Counted from the first letter of the stretch, positions 53,971-63,749 are shown. The stretch is 64,000 nucleotides of DNA from Halomonas citrativorans (GCF_900163645.1 NZ_FUKM01000048.1:1-64000); one strand, 5' to 3'. Numbers and translations are program-made. Notes: generated by a model not told the origin, from the letters alone.

Positions 53971-54582
53971 TTAAGCGATAGCAGCCTGGTAGCGACGCTC
54001 TACGTCTTCCCAGTTAACAACGTCGAAGAACGCAGCAACGTAATCAGGACGCTTGTTCTGATACTTCAGGTAGTAGGCGTGCTCCCATACATCCAAGCCG
54101 AGCAGCGGCGTGTTGCCGTGCATCAACGGGTTATCCTGGTTTAGCGTGTTTTCAACAACCAGCTTTTTATCGGGAGTAACAGAGAGCCATGCCCAGCCGC
54201 TACCAAAACGACCTACGGCTGCCTTTTTGAACTCTTCCTTGAAGGAGTCCAAGCCGCCCAGCTCGCTATCGATAGCTTTTGCAACATCGCCCTGGGGTTG
54301 ACCACCACCGTTTGGTGACATCATCTGCCAGAACATGGAGTGGTTGGCATGGCCGCCGCCGTTGTTAATAACCGCTTGGCGCTTGGCTTCTGGTACGCGG
54401 TCCAGGTTCGAAACGAGTTCTTCAATCGCAACGTCCTCAAGGCCTGTGCCTTCAAGCGCAGCGTTGAGATTATTAACGTACGTTTGGTGGTGACGCGAAT
54501 GATGGATTTCCATGGTCATCGCATCGATATTCGGCTCGAGAGCGTCATAAGCGTACGGCAGTTCGGGAAGGGTATGTGCCAT
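53971..54582 (-). CDS. sodA: Superoxide dismutase, Mn/Fe family (SodA-like)
   Basis: A 203-residue superoxide dismutase. Metal ligands are His27 ([12 protein letters not shown]), the His in [11 protein letters not shown], and Asp/His in [29 protein letters not shown] and the NQDNPL segment match Mn-type rather than Fe-type enzymes; a cambialistic enzyme is possible. The ATG at 54582 has AAGGAG 8 bp upstream; a longer frame to 54618 is less likely. It removes superoxide in the cytoplasm and lies upstream of nrdHIEF. Confidence 0.92.
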   Translation of the reverse strand: MAHTLPELPYAYDALEPNIDAMTMEIHHSRHHQTYVNNLNAALEGTGLEDVAIEELVSNLDRVPEAKRQAVINNGGGHANHSMFWQMMSPNGGGQPQGDVAKAIDSELGGLDSFKEEFKKAAVGRFGSGWAWLSVTPDKKLVVENTLNQDNPLMHGNTPLLGLDVWEHAYYLKYQNKRPDYVAAFFDVVNWEDVERRYQAAIA

Positions 54583-54749
54583 TTTATCATCTCCTTGAGT
54601 GGCTTTCGTTGCGTTCACTACATTACATGCGGTCAGCCCGCACCTTTTTCAACCGCCATGGCGATACTTTCTCAGCCTTGGCTGATGCTGTTTCGTATTG
54701 TGCCCGTACTTTAGCCAACTACGGGCGATTTATCTAACTGCTCGCATGC

Positions 54750-54778
54750 AAAAAGCCGGCTCTTGATTCAGCCGGCTT
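54750..54778 (-). terminator. Rho-independent terminator after etfA
   Basis: AAGCCGGCT (54753-54761) pairs with AGCCGGCTT (54770-54778). A T run on the minus strand completes the signal, 27 bp past the etfA stop. Confidence 0.9.
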
Positions 54779-54804
54779 ACATCAATCAGATCCCCCAAAA
54801 CAGC

Positions 54805-55731
54805 TTATAGCTTGCTCTCTAGTTCAGGCAGAATATCAAACAGATCGCCTACCAGACCATAGTCCGCTACTTGAAAGATCGGCGCTTCGTCGTCTTTATT
54901 AATCGCGACAATGACCTTGGAGTCTTTCATGCCCGCCAAATGCTGGATCGCGCCCGAAATGCCCACGGCAATGTAGAGATCCGGCGCGACGATCTTGCCA
55001 GTTTGCCCGACCTGCATGTCGTTAGGAACAAAGCCTGCATCTACCGCTGCCCGTGAGGCACCTACGGCCGCCCCCAGCTTGTCGGCAATACCGTCCAGCA
55101 GCTTGAAGTTTTCACCATTGCCCATGCCGCGGCCGCCTGAAATAACCACTTTGGCGCCACCCAGCTCGGGGCGGTCGGACTGTGCAAGCTCTTCTTTAAC
55201 AAAGCTTGACTGGGTGTTTTCAACCACTACGTCGATCGCTTCGACCGTAGCGCTGCCGCTGTCGGCAACGGCATCAAACGCGCTGGAGCGCACGGTAATT
55301 ACTTTCAGCGGATCATCGCTTTTCACGGTAGCGATGGCGTTCCCCGCATAAATGGGACGCAGGAAGGTATCAGCGCCCTCAATGCCAATGACGTCGGAAA
55401 GCTGGCTAACATCTTTCAGTGCAGCCAAACGCGGCAACACATTTTTACCTGTTGTGGAGGCGCTCGCCAGCACATGGGTGTAACCATTGGCTAGTTCCAT
55501 CAGCAGCGCACCCATGGGCTCAGCCAGTTGGTAAGCGTAAACAGCGTTATCTGCAACCCGCACCTTGCTTACGCCATCAAGTTTGGCGGCTGCTTCAGCG
55601 GCGGCCTGGACGCCCTCTCCAGCCACCAGAACGTCAATATCGCCACCGATGGCTTTGGCGGCGGCTACCACGTGAGCTGTGGCGCTGGCGAGTTGGCCGT
55701 CATTGATATCGGCAAGTACCAAAATGCTCAT
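54805..55731 (-). CDS. etfA: Electron transfer flavoprotein subunit alpha
   Basis: A 308-residue FAD-binding ETF alpha subunit. The C-terminal domain carries the family signature region [51 protein letters not shown] and [13 protein letters not shown]. It forms a heterodimer with EtfB that takes electrons from acyl-CoA and other dehydrogenases. The ATG at 55731 has AGGAG 8 bp upstream. The gap from etfB holds a short tandem repeat. Confidence 0.95.
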   Translation of the reverse strand: MSILVLADINDGQLASATAHVVAAAKAIGGDIDVLVAGEGVQAAAEAAAKLDGVSKVRVADNAVYAYQLAEPMGALLMELANGYTHVLASASTTGKNVLPRLAALKDVSQLSDVIGIEGADTFLRPIYAGNAIATVKSDDPLKVITVRSSAFDAVADSGSATVEAIDVVVENTQSSFVKEELAQSDRPELGGAKVVISGGRGMGNGENFKLLDGIADKLGAAVGASRAAVDAGFVPNDMQVGQTGKIVAPDLYIAVGISGAIQHLAGMKDSKVIVAINKDDEAPIFQVADYGLVGDLFDILPELESKL

Positions 55732-55752
55732 TAGATCAGCTCCTTTCAAAGC

Positions 55753-55800
55753 ACTTATCTTGAAGAACTTATCTCAAAGAATTTTTCTTAAAGAACTTTG
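55753..55800. repeat. 14-bp tandem repeats spanning the etfB stop codon
   Basis: Plus-strand units ACTTATCTTGAAGA (55753-55766), ACTTATCTCAAAGA (55767-55780), ATTTTTCTTAAAGA (55781-55794) and a partial ACTTTGG. The etfB stop (55788-55790) lies in the third unit; the rest fills the etfB-etfA gap. Confidence 0.9.
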
Positions 55801-56537
55801 GCTTCATTTTTTAGTTTATCGATCAATTCATCCACCGACGCAACTTTAATACCGCCTTTACGTTCTGCCGGGGACTCGACTTTCAAAAGGCTTACCTTGG
55901 ATGCCACCTCAATGCCGTAATCGGCTGGGGTTTTGACATCCATCGGTTTCTTTTTGGCCTTCATGATATCCGGCAGCTTGGCGTAGCGTGGCTCGTTCAA
56001 GCGCAAATCGGTTGTCACAATGGCAGGCAGCGTCAGGGCAACGGTCTGCAAGCCGCCATCGATTTCACGGGTAACATTAACCGTATCACCATCAACGACC
56101 ACTTCTGAGGCGAACGTGCCTTGCGGCAAGTTGGTTAATGCGGCCAGCATCTGGCCCGTCTGGTTATTGTCGGTGTCAATCGCCTGCTTACCCAGAATGA
56201 CCAGGCCGGGCTGCTCTTCATCAACCACCTTGGCCAGCAACTTGGCAACTGCTAGCGACTCAACTCGCGCGTCGGTTTCGATGTGAATAGCGCGGTCAGC
56301 ACCCAGCGCCAGCGCCGTACGCAGCTGCTCCTGGGCGGCTTTGGGGCCAACGGTGACGGCCACTACTTCAGTAGCAACGCCCTTCTCTTTTAGACGTACA
56401 GCCTCTTCCACCGCAATTTCGCAGAAGGGATTCATGGCCATTTTGACATTGGTAAGATCAACGTCAGAGTGGTCTGCTTTGACGCGGATTTTGACGTTAT
56501 AGTCGATGACGCGTTTAACCGCGACGAGTACTTTCAT
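55788..56537 (-). CDS. etfB: Electron transfer flavoprotein subunit beta
   Basis: A 249-residue ETF beta subunit with the AMP-binding N-terminal domain ([35 protein letters not shown]) and the family signature near [18 protein letters not shown]. The start at 56537 has AGGA 5 bp upstream; the longer frame to 56600 is not supported. It is the first gene of etfBA, divergent from the ETF:quinone oxidoreductase gene that re-oxidises it. Confidence 0.95.
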   Translation of the reverse strand: MKVLVAVKRVIDYNVKIRVKADHSDVDLTNVKMAMNPFCEIAVEEAVRLKEKGVATEVVAVTVGPKAAQEQLRTALALGADRAIHIETDARVESLAVAKLLAKVVDEEQPGLVILGKQAIDTDNNQTGQMLAALTNLPQGTFASEVVVDGDTVNVTREIDGGLQTVALTLPAIVTTDLRLNEPRYAKLPDIMKAKKKPMDVKTPADYGIEVASKVSLLKVESPAERKGGIKVASVDELIDKLKNEAKVL

Positions 56538-56755
56538 AGGTTCCTCGCTTGGCTGGTGGCAAAAGCCGTTAACCAAAGTCGGCACCCGCCCAGCGGACAC
56601 CGCTTATAAAAGAGTCAGCCTCGCCATACACGATGACGATGCCGAAGAGATTCATGCAAGCGTTTGATAGGCACGCAGTTCAAAACCTTGTTAATTTGCC
56701 ACAGCCTGCCCAATAGCAACAATACCCATTCGCTACCGCAATAGTCGAACAGTCG

Positions 56756-56775
56756 CCAAACAGGGATACGTTTGG
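56756..56775. promoter_or_regulatory. Inverted repeat CCAAAC-N8-GTTTGG
   Basis: CCAAAC (56756-56761) and GTTTGG (56770-56775) form a perfect 6-bp inverted repeat with an 8-bp spacer in the etfB / ETF-QO intergenic region. The spacer is longer than in known PsrA sites, so the binding protein is uncertain. Confidence 0.35.
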
Positions 56776-56859
56776 GCCACTTAGTGTGAAACGCGGCTTT
56801 TAGCATCGTAGGCGTGACCTGACCACGGTATTATGCCTATCATGGAGCATAACCAGAAG

Positions 56860-56873
56860 CAAACGACCGTTTT
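56860..56873. promoter_or_regulatory. Possible PsrA-type operator
   Basis: CAAACGACCGTTTT resembles the Pseudomonas PsrA consensus (G/C)AAAC-N2-4-GTTT(G/C), missing only the final base. PsrA represses fatty-acid oxidation and ETF genes in pseudomonads. The site lies 57 bp before the ETF-QO start. Confidence 0.4.
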
Positions 56874-56929
56874 ATATTAAGGCCGTGTTTTTATAAGGCA
56901 CTGCACTTATGAGAATAAGGAGAGACCAG

Positions 56930-58594
56930 GTGGAAAATGTTGAACGCGACGTCATGGACTTCGATGTAGTGATTGTAGGCGCGGGCCCTTCTGGACTTGC
57001 CGCTGCCTGCCGCCTGATGCAACAAGCAAATGAAGCCGAACATGAGCTCACCGTCTGCGTGGTGGAAAAAGGCTCAGAGGTGGGCGCGCACATTTTATCT
57101 GGCGCGGTGTTTGAGCCACGGGCGCTCAATGAACTCTTTCCCGATTGGCAAGAGCGTGGCGCCCCTTTGAACACTCCCGCCATTCGCGACGATGTATACC
57201 TGCTGAAAGATGATCAAAAGGCGCAGAAGCTACCCAATTCGCTGGTCCCCAAAAGCATGCACAATACCGGCGGTGATCAAACGCGATACGTGATCAGTGC
57301 TGGCAATCTGTGCCGCTGGCTCGCCGAGCAAGCTGAAGAGCTTGGCGTTGAAATTTTCCCTGGCTTCGCCGCCCAGGACGTCATTATTGAAGAAGACGCC
57401 GTACGCGGCATTTTGATAGGCGATATGGGCGTTGCCGCTGACGGCACGCCGAAAGATGGCTATATGCCCGGCATGGAGCTGCGCGCCAAATACACGCTGT
57501 TTGCCGAAGGTGCGCGCGGCCATTTAGGCAAACGCTTAATCAAGCATTTTTCCCTTGATGCCGGACGCGATCCACAACACTACGGCATAGGCCTAAAAGA
57601 ACTCTGGGACGTTCCTGCTGACAAGCATGAACCGGGGCTTGTGGTTCACGGCTCTGGCTGGCCGCTGGGTAAAGACACCTCGGGGGGCTGGTTCCTGTAT
57701 CACGCTGAAAACCAGCAGGTGGTTGTCGGGCTGATTATGGATCTTTCCTATCAGAACCCCTGGCTTTCGCCGTTTGATGAATTTCAGCGCATGAAGCATC
57801 ACCCCGCGCTTAGCCAATATCTGGAAGGCGGTAAGCGCGTGGCTTACGGCGCCCGGGCACTCACCAAAGGAGGCTTTAACTGCCTGCCTAAAATGACGTT
57901 TGCAGGCGGCCTACTGATTGGCTGTGATGCAGGAACCCTTAATTTCTCCAAAATCAAAGGCCTGCATACCGCCATGAAGTCAGGCCTGGTGGCCGCTGAA
58001 AGCGTTTTTGAAGCCCTAAAAGCGGGTGATGAAGGCGCTCAAGAGCTCACTAGTTTTACCCAAAAGTGGGAAGCCAGCTGGGCTTACGAAGAACTGAAAG
58101 AGAGCGCAAGTTTTGGACCCGCCATGCATAAGTACGGCACCGTGGGTGGCGGCGCTTACAACTTTGTTAATCAGTTGCTGGGCAACAAGCTGCCCAATGT
58201 TCACGACACGACCACTGATTACGGCGCTCTAAAACCGGCGGCAGAGTTTGAAAAAATCAATTATCCCAAGCCTGACGGAAAGCTCTCGTTTGATAAGTCG
58301 TCTTCGGTGTTTCTCTCCAACACCAATCACGAAGAGGACCAGCCATGCCACTTGCGCCTGGACGATCCTGACATTCCGATTAAGCACAACTTACCCAAGT
58401 ACGCCGAGCCGGCCCAGCGTTACTGCCCCGCTGGCGTGTATGAAGTGGTAGAGGATGATGCTGGGCAGCCACGTTTTCAGATCAACTTCCAGAACTGCGT
58501 GCACTGCAAAACTTGTGACATTAAGGACCCGGCCCAGAATATTACCTGGGTAGCGCCTGAAGGCGGCGGTGGGCCCAACTATCCCAATATGTAA
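56930..58594 (+). CDS. etfD: Electron transfer flavoprotein-ubiquinone oxidoreductase
   Basis: A 554-residue membrane-associated FAD/4Fe-4S enzyme passing electrons from reduced ETF to ubiquinone. It has the Rossmann motif VVIVGAGPSGLAAACRL near the N-terminus, GCDAGTLNFSKIKGLHTAMKSG in the middle, and the four cluster cysteines CPAGVYE plus NCVHCKTCDIKDP at the C-terminus. The GTG at 56930 has AAGGAG 7 bp upstream; an ATG at 56909 is in frame but lacks a ribosome binding site, so GTG is preferred. It is divergent from etfBA. Confidence 0.95.
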   Translation: MENVERDVMDFDVVIVGAGPSGLAAACRLMQQANEAEHELTVCVVEKGSEVGAHILSGAVFEPRALNELFPDWQERGAPLNTPAIRDDVYLLKDDQKAQKLPNSLVPKSMHNTGGDQTRYVISAGNLCRWLAEQAEELGVEIFPGFAAQDVIIEEDAVRGILIGDMGVAADGTPKDGYMPGMELRAKYTLFAEGARGHLGKRLIKHFSLDAGRDPQHYGIGLKELWDVPADKHEPGLVVHGSGWPLGKDTSGGWFLYHAENQQVVVGLIMDLSYQNPWLSPFDEFQRMKHHPALSQYLEGGKRVAYGARALTKGGFNCLPKMTFAGGLLIGCDAGTLNFSKIKGLHTAMKSGLVAAESVFEALKAGDEGAQELTSFTQKWEASWAYEELKESASFGPAMHKYGTVGGGAYNFVNQLLGNKLPNVHDTTTDYGALKPAAEFEKINYPKPDGKLSFDKSSSVFLSNTNHEEDQPCHLRLDDPDIPIKHNLPKYAEPAQRYCPAGVYEVVEDDAGQPRFQINFQNCVHCKTCDIKDPAQNITWVAPEGGGGPNYPNM

Positions 58595-58615
58595 GCTGTA
58601 AACGACAGCGGCAAA

Positions 58616-58664
58616 AGAGCCACTTGCACCGCCTAATTGTTAGGCGGATTGCACAGGTGGCTCT
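58616..58664 (-). terminator. Two-part hairpin at the end of the uvrD-like gene
   Basis: Outer arms AGAGCCAC/GTGGCTCT (58616-58623, 58657-58664) enclose a perfect inner stem CCGCCTAA/TTAGGCGG (58629-58636, 58640-58647). The inner stem includes the helicase stop codon. A short T4 run follows on the minus strand, so it probably terminates that gene; it also lies 21 bp after etfD. Confidence 0.75.
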
Positions 58665-60847
58665 AATCGCTCAATGGGTGCGCGGCGAGCAATTAAACGT
58701 CGCCTGCCTGCTTGAACAAAACGCACATCAATGACCGGGTCAGAGGGATTACCTTCTACCGAGGCAATCTCTCCCTCACCAAAAACGGCGTGATGCAGGC
58801 GTTGACCGGGGTAAAAGTGCTCCCCAGGCGCATAAGCGGCTTGGGGCTCCTTCATCTCGGGCACCGTTAACGTAATATCTTCACGTCCTAACCGCTCAAG
58901 ATAGCGTTTTACAATCGCTGGCGAAGCCGCTTGTAACGCAGCGCTTGTGGGTTCGCTCTTCGCCAAACACTCGGCAATATGCATGCTGTCTTGCCAGGCG
59001 CTTTCAGCAATAAAGCGACTTGGACGATGCGAGCCACCATCGTGCATGACCAGAAGCTGCTCTTCTGCGCGAGTAATCGCGACATAAAAGAGTCGGCGTT
59101 CTTCTTCAAGACGCTCATCGCTAAGCGGCGTATCCCGGCTATAATGCGGGAAGTCTTCCTCATTGACGCCAGCGACTACCACAAGCGGCCACTCCAACCC
59201 TTTGGCACCATGCACGGTTGAAATCAGGACACCCTCGGCCTGGTTTTCAACCGGACGCTCTAATAACGCTATAAAGGCGTCAGGATCAGGCACGCTTTGA
59301 GCCTGTTCGATCAGCACATCCAAAAGGCGGACGTCCTCCTCACCTTTATCTCGCCGGGCTGCGGCACGCTTTAACGTTTTTTCAGCGTCGATGCTTTCCA
59401 CTACATGGCTAAGTAATTTAGCGGATGGCCATGCACTTAGCTTGGGAAGCTCACACAATAACGCCCAGCGTTTTTTTAACGTACGCCGTTGAAGCGGCTT
59501 TAGCTCAGTAAGCACGGGGTCATGCCGTTCTGGCCAGTCTTGCGTAGTGGCCAACTGGTAGGCCAAGCGCTGTAGGCGTTCCCGTGCAACAAAAGGGGTC
59601 GGCTGAGAGAGTAGTAACAGCAAGTGCTCCGGGTCGTGGAGAAGCTCAGGACGGCGAGATAGTTTTAAGTAACCCACCAACGCCTGCACCAGCGGTAAGC
59701 GAAAGACAAAACGATCTTCACGTAGTAAGCGAAAGGGGATGCCGGCCTGCAATAACGCCAGTTGGAACGGCACGGAAAGTGCCCAACTGCGCACTAACAG
59801 GCTGACCTGGTAAAAAGCGCGTCCCTGCGCACTCCAATCCATCAAGGTATCCAGCAGGACAGCACTTCCCTGCCCGACCGATACCCGCGTGTCCGGATTA
59901 TTTGCCGCCGCTAAACAGAGCTGATCGGGACGTCGTTGATTGGCAACAATCGCGTGATTCGCTGTTAATGCCAGCGCATGCCCATGGCGAAACGTCGTTG
60001 ATAGTGGGTAATCGGTGGGCTGCCCGAAGGTCGCGGTAAAATCCTCCAGCATGGTGTCCGGCCGCGCACCACGCCACTCGTAAATACACTGATTGGCATC
60101 CCCTACCGCCATAACCGCAGCCGTGCTTCCCGCTAATACCGCAAGGAGGCGTTGCTGAGCCGCGTTGATATCCTGATACTCATCAATAATAACGTGATCC
60201 AAAAAGCCCTCCACGCGCTGGCGTAGCGCACGGTCAGCTTCCAGCGCCAAGAGTGGCCGATAAAGCAAATCGGCGTAGGTCATAAGACCTTCATCCGCTA
60301 GCATTCGCTCTGCTTCGTTAAACGCGCCGGGGAAATAATCGGTGTCCGGCTCGTAGTTAAGCCGCTCATAAAGTGCTTGAGGTTCGGCCATTTCTGCTTT
60401 GACCAGATTACAAAAATGCGCCAGCGCCTCCAGGCGCTCGCCCTCAATGGCCGCATCGCGCCGCTCAACGCTTTCATGCAGTACATTTAAACTTGCCTGG
60501 CGAAGCAAGCGCTCCAACTGCCAGTCAGCCGACAGCAATCGGCGTGATGCGAGCACTCCCCAACGGCACAGACTTTGGGTTAATCGATGCCCCAGCGAGT
60601 GAAAAGTACGCACCGCAGGCAGCGCCTGCCCGGAAGGAGCCATGCTTACCAAGCGTTGATGAAAATCATCCCGTGCCGAGCGGTTAAACATCAATATCAG
60701 CATCCGCTTGGGCGCAACCCCACCGGCCAGCAGGTGCAGTACTCGTGCTGCCATAGTGGTGGTTTTACCCGCACCGGCGACTGCCGCTACTCTGGCATGG
60801 CCGTTTTCATGATGGACAACAGCAAGTTGTTCTGCGGTTAACTTCAC
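58640..60847 (-). CDS. UvrD/Rep-like superfamily 1 DNA helicase
   Basis: A 735-residue SF1A helicase. Motif Q and I are LTAEQLAVVHH and AVAGAGKTTT (about 22-31), motif II DEYQD (where many relatives have DEFQD), motif III GDANQCIYEWRGA, and late motifs VHGAKGLEWPLV and FYVAITRAEEQL. The C-terminal 60 residues carry GQRLHHAVFGEGEI, resembling the UvrD/PcrA C-terminal RNA-polymerase-binding Tudor-like segment. Whether it is UvrD, Rep or a third paralogue cannot be settled here, so no symbol is given. It overlaps the DUF1285 gene by 4 bp. Confidence 0.88.
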   Translation of the reverse strand: MKLTAEQLAVVHHENGHARVAAVAGAGKTTTMAARVLHLLAGGVAPKRMLILMFNRSARDDFHQRLVSMAPSGQALPAVRTFHSLGHRLTQSLCRWGVLASRRLLSADWQLERLLRQASLNVLHESVERRDAAIEGERLEALAHFCNLVKAEMAEPQALYERLNYEPDTDYFPGAFNEAERMLADEGLMTYADLLYRPLLALEADRALRQRVEGFLDHVIIDEYQDINAAQQRLLAVLAGSTAAVMAVGDANQCIYEWRGARPDTMLEDFTATFGQPTDYPLSTTFRHGHALALTANHAIVANQRRPDQLCLAAANNPDTRVSVGQGSAVLLDTLMDWSAQGRAFYQVSLLVRSWALSVPFQLALLQAGIPFRLLREDRFVFRLPLVQALVGYLKLSRRPELLHDPEHLLLLLSQPTPFVARERLQRLAYQLATTQDWPERHDPVLTELKPLQRRTLKKRWALLCELPKLSAWPSAKLLSHVVESIDAEKTLKRAAARRDKGEEDVRLLDVLIEQAQSVPDPDAFIALLERPVENQAEGVLISTVHGAKGLEWPLVVVAGVNEEDFPHYSRDTPLSDERLEEERRLFYVAITRAEEQLLVMHDGGSHRPSRFIAESAWQDSMHIAECLAKSEPTSAALQAASPAIVKRYLERLGREDITLTVPEMKEPQAAYAPGEHFYPGQRLHHAVFGEGEIASVEGNPSDPVIDVRFVQAGRRRLIARRAPIERLEPPVQSA

Positions 60848-61428
60848 AAAGCCTCACTCGGTGCGCCATTACCGCCACCAGCACCGTCCTCAGCATCCAC
60901 ACAGCCGAGTGGAAACCATTCACCGGCACTCCACACACCGACTTCACACTGGCCATTAACCAGCGTTTTCATACTTGCCGCGTCAACCAACTGATAAAAA
61001 ACATGGCGATGTAATCGGGCGGATAACCCATAACGGACAGCAATTTCCGGCAGCATCTCGCCACCCGGGGTCTCGCTGAACGCCAGAGGGTGTGTCGCGT
61101 CAAGGCGCACGACATCTTCAAACTGGGTCGTAAACCACCAGGCATCATCATGAAAGTCGGCCTCAACAGCCACAAAGGGCAAATCGTCTACCTGGAGACA
61201 CCAACGCTCAACAGGTGTAACCAGGCAGTAGCCTTCCGGGTCGTGGCGCAACAGCGAGGATAGCAAACGCACAACATCAGGACGGGCAAACGGTTGTCCT
61301 TCGTGTAACCAGGTGCCGTCTGCTTGAATCACAATATTGATATCGCCAGACAGCGCTGGCTGCCATTGATCCACAGGCGGAATAGTGGCCACACTTTGAC
61401 GCTGCTGCAGGAGTCGATCAATATTCAT
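60844..61428 (-). CDS. DUF1285 family protein
   Basis: A 194-residue protein of the DUF1285 family: INIVIQADGTWLHEGQPFAR, PEGYCLVTPVERWCLQVDD, and FSETPGGEMLPEIAVRYG. Function is unknown. It ends in a Gly/Asp/Ala-rich tail. It overlaps the helicase gene by 4 bp (ATGA) and follows tatD, so it may be in one transcript with both. Confidence 0.87.
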   Translation of the reverse strand: MNIDRLLQQRQSVATIPPVDQWQPALSGDINIVIQADGTWLHEGQPFARPDVVRLLSSLLRHDPEGYCLVTPVERWCLQVDDLPFVAVEADFHDDAWWFTTQFEDVVRLDATHPLAFSETPGGEMLPEIAVRYGLSARLHRHVFYQLVDAASMKTLVNGQCEVGVWSAGEWFPLGCVDAEDGAGGGNGAPSEAL

Positions 61429-61453
61429 TGCATCCGCCTTGCGCTAATACCGC

Positions 61454-62293
61454 TTAACGTGAAGACACGAGCCCAGACTGCGCCAGGGCCTGTTTAACAT
61501 GCGCAGGCGCATCCGGCACGGCCGCTTTAAAAAGCTGAAAGAAGTTGGCCGTCGTTTGCATGGCCACTTCGTCGACACTGATACCCCGCGCTTTGGCGAT
61601 GCACTCTGCCACCTCAACGACCCACGCAGGTTCGTTGGGTTTGCCACGGTAAGGCACAGGGGCCAAGTAAGGACTATCGGTTTCAACAAGAAGACGATCC
61701 AGCGGCAGTTGACGGGCCAATTCACGCAGCGACGCCGCGTTATTAAAGGTAATAATACCGGACAACGAAATATAGAAGCCAAGCCGCACCGCTTCACGCG
61801 CCATGTCCAAGTCTTCAGTAAAGCAGTGGAGCACACCACCGACGCGTGGATCGCTATATTCTCGCAACAAGGCAAGCGTGTCTTCCTTGGCTTCCCGGGT
61901 ATGTACGATAACTGGCAACTCAAGCTCGCGGGCAGCAATCAAGTGCTGCTTAAAGCGCTCATGCTGCACCGCAACCAGCACGCTTTCCTGATAGTGATAA
62001 TCCAGCCCGGTTTCACCAATGGCAATGGCGCCGTACTGCTCTGCGGCTTCTTGAATATCACTCGCCAATGGCTCTTGAACAGGCGTATGCAGCGGATGAA
62101 GGCCCGCCGAAATAGCGACGTCGCTATGCTCACGAGCAATCGCAGCGAGGCCTGGCATATCCTCAAGGGTCACTGAAATCGCCAAAAACTGGCTAACGTT
62201 TGCAGCTCTCGCCGCGTTTAGCGTGGCGGCGATATCACCACCGTGTGTGTGCTCCGACAAACGATCCAAATGACAGTGCGAATCAACAAACAT
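61454..62293 (-). CDS. tatD: TatD-family metal-dependent hydrolase
   Basis: A 279-residue TIM-barrel hydrolase/DNase of the TatD family. Metal ligands appear in FVDSHCHLD, GETGLDYHY, PVIVHTREA, LHCFTED and VETDSPYLAP. The closest E. coli relative by context is YcfH, encoded near holB. The ATG at 62293 is the first ATG; an in-frame TTG at 62311 is possible. Confidence 0.93.
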   Translation of the reverse strand: MFVDSHCHLDRLSEHTHGGDIAATLNAARAANVSQFLAISVTLEDMPGLAAIAREHSDVAISAGLHPLHTPVQEPLASDIQEAAEQYGAIAIGETGLDYHYQESVLVAVQHERFKQHLIAARELELPVIVHTREAKEDTLALLREYSDPRVGGVLHCFTEDLDMAREAVRLGFYISLSGIITFNNAASLRELARQLPLDRLLVETDSPYLAPVPYRGKPNEPAWVVEVAECIAKARGISVDEVAMQTTANFFQLFKAAVPDAPAHVKQALAQSGLVSSR

Positions 62294-62339
62294 GAACGTC
62301 TCATCAACCAAAAAGAGAAATAAAAAAGGCAGGATAACG

Positions 62340-62672
62340 CTAAAGCGTCAATGAGGGAGCCGTATGGTCATCAGCTTCCAGCAGCATTTCGATGCGCTCG
62401 CGCAGAGCGCTATCCTTGAAGCTAAAGTGAACACCAATTCCCGCGACACGCTGACTACTTACCTCGTCAGGCGATATCCATACGACATCACCCGAAACCG
62501 TCAGGCGTTCACACTCACCCGGCAACGTGAGCAATAAAGTGACCTGATCACCCAGCGCATAGGGCGTTTTGGTAGGTACAAACAGACCTCCACGCTCCAA
62601 AAACGGCATATAAGCTGAAAATAGCGTAGACGTATCAGGTACGGTGAGGGCAAGGGCTTTCTGAACACTCAT
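62340..62672 (-). CDS. pilZ: Type IV pilus assembly protein PilZ
   Basis: A protein of 110 residues made of one PilZ domain (LFSAYMPFLERGGLFVPT, LPGECERLTVSGDVVWISP, RVAGIGVHF). It lacks the RxxxR c-di-GMP motif near its N-terminus, as does PilZ itself, which works in pilus biogenesis without binding c-di-GMP. The ATG at 62672 has GAGG 6 bp upstream. It lies between holB and tatD, as in Pseudomonas. Confidence 0.92.
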   Translation of the reverse strand: MSVQKALALTVPDTSTLFSAYMPFLERGGLFVPTKTPYALGDQVTLLLTLPGECERLTVSGDVVWISPDEVSSQRVAGIGVHFSFKDSALRERIEMLLEADDHTAPSLTL

Positions 62673-62762
62673 ATCAACCTCACTCGCCGGTAAACCCATG
62701 ACCACAGTCGTAAATACATAACTAGAGGTTGATGGTTGAAATCCATAGCCAACGCAATAACG

Positions 62763-63749
62763 CTATGAGCGCAGTAGCGCTGCCCAACGCACTAACCATG
62801 CTTCAAGCACCAACTGCGGGTTTGGGTTGGCCCCAACCGCTAACAGGCGCCGCTGTTCTCGGGCGTAATCCAGCAAACGGAACCAATCCTGTGCACGGCC
62901 GTTTTTGACCGCCTGGCGGTAAAGGGGCTCTAAATCGGGATTATGTAGTACGCTTGCTTCACCTGAAATACCCAAACGAATTAAGTCTTCAAGCCACGCG
63001 ATACCGTACCACAAGATAGCGTCAATCGCTTGGCGGTCCAGCCGTGCGGCCTCCGACACCGGCTCAGCGCCCCGCACCAGTTGCTCAAAGCAGTCATGAA
63101 TCTGGTGGCGTAATGCCCGCTCTTCAGGCGAGGCTAATTCAGCCGCCAAAAGCGGTAATCCACCCGATACCTGCCACCAAAAGTGCGCCTCTTCCTCACC
63201 GCCCAACTTTTCGATTAACCAGCTGCGACACGCAGTGAAAGGTACACTGGGCAACGACCACTGCTGGCACCGGGAGCGAATAGTCGCCAACATGCGAGAT
63301 GGCACATCAGACAGCAGAATAAACAGCGTTTTAGCACCAGGCTCTTCCAGACTTTTAAGCAACGCATTGGCCGCGGCGATGTTCATGCTCTCTGCCGGTG
63401 AAATAACAATCACGCGATAGCCGCCCTGCTGAGCGGTCTGTGAGACAAACCGATTAACATCGCGGATAGGGTCAATACGTATCTGGCGCTTGCCTTCTTC
63501 AGGCGAAACCCGCAACAGGTCCGGATGATAACCCGACGCCAGCATGGAACAGCTGTGACACTGGCCGCATGCCAGCCCATTCGGGTTTGCGCACAACATG
63601 CGGGCAATTAGCACCTCTGCCAGCTGCTGCTTACCCACGCCGTGAGCGCCGCTTAACAAAATGGCATGGGGCATACGCCCCTCATCTGACAGCCGCACCA
63701 ACTGCTGCCATGTGGCCTCATGCCAAGGCAGTAGGCCGCTTAACGCCAT
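62763..63749 (-). CDS. holB: DNA polymerase III subunit delta'
   Basis: A 328-residue clamp-loader subunit. The AAA+ fold shows SGAHGVGKQQLAEVL near 33-47, a zinc site with Cys53, Cys61, Cys64 and Cys67 (CGQCHSC), and LLKSLEEP with SRCQQW near the sensor region. The start overlaps the tmk stop by 10 bp. Confidence 0.95.
   Translation of the reverse strand: MALSGLLPWHEATWQQLVRLSDEGRMPHAILLSGAHGVGKQQLAEVLIARMLCANPNGLACGQCHSCSMLASGYHPDLLRVSPEEGKRQIRIDPIRDVNRFVSQTAQQGGYRVIVISPAESMNIAAANALLKSLEEPGAKTLFILLSDVPSRMLATIRSRCQQWSLPSVPFTACRSWLIEKLGGEEEAHFWWQVSGGLPLLAAELASPEERALRHQIHDCFEQLVRGAEPVSEAARLDRQAIDAILWYGIAWLEDLIRLGISGEASVLHNPDLEPLYRQAVKNGRAQDWFRLLDYAREQRRLLAVGANPNPQLVLEAWLVRWAALLRS

Larger units (their letters stand above)
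56538..56929. other. Divergent etfB / ETF-QO control region
   Basis: 392 bp between divergent genes of one electron-transfer route. It contains two inverted-repeat candidates for a fatty-acid-type regulator (56756-56775 and 56860-56873). I could not assign the -35/-10 boxes with confidence. No small gene or RNA is recognised. Confidence 0.6.
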
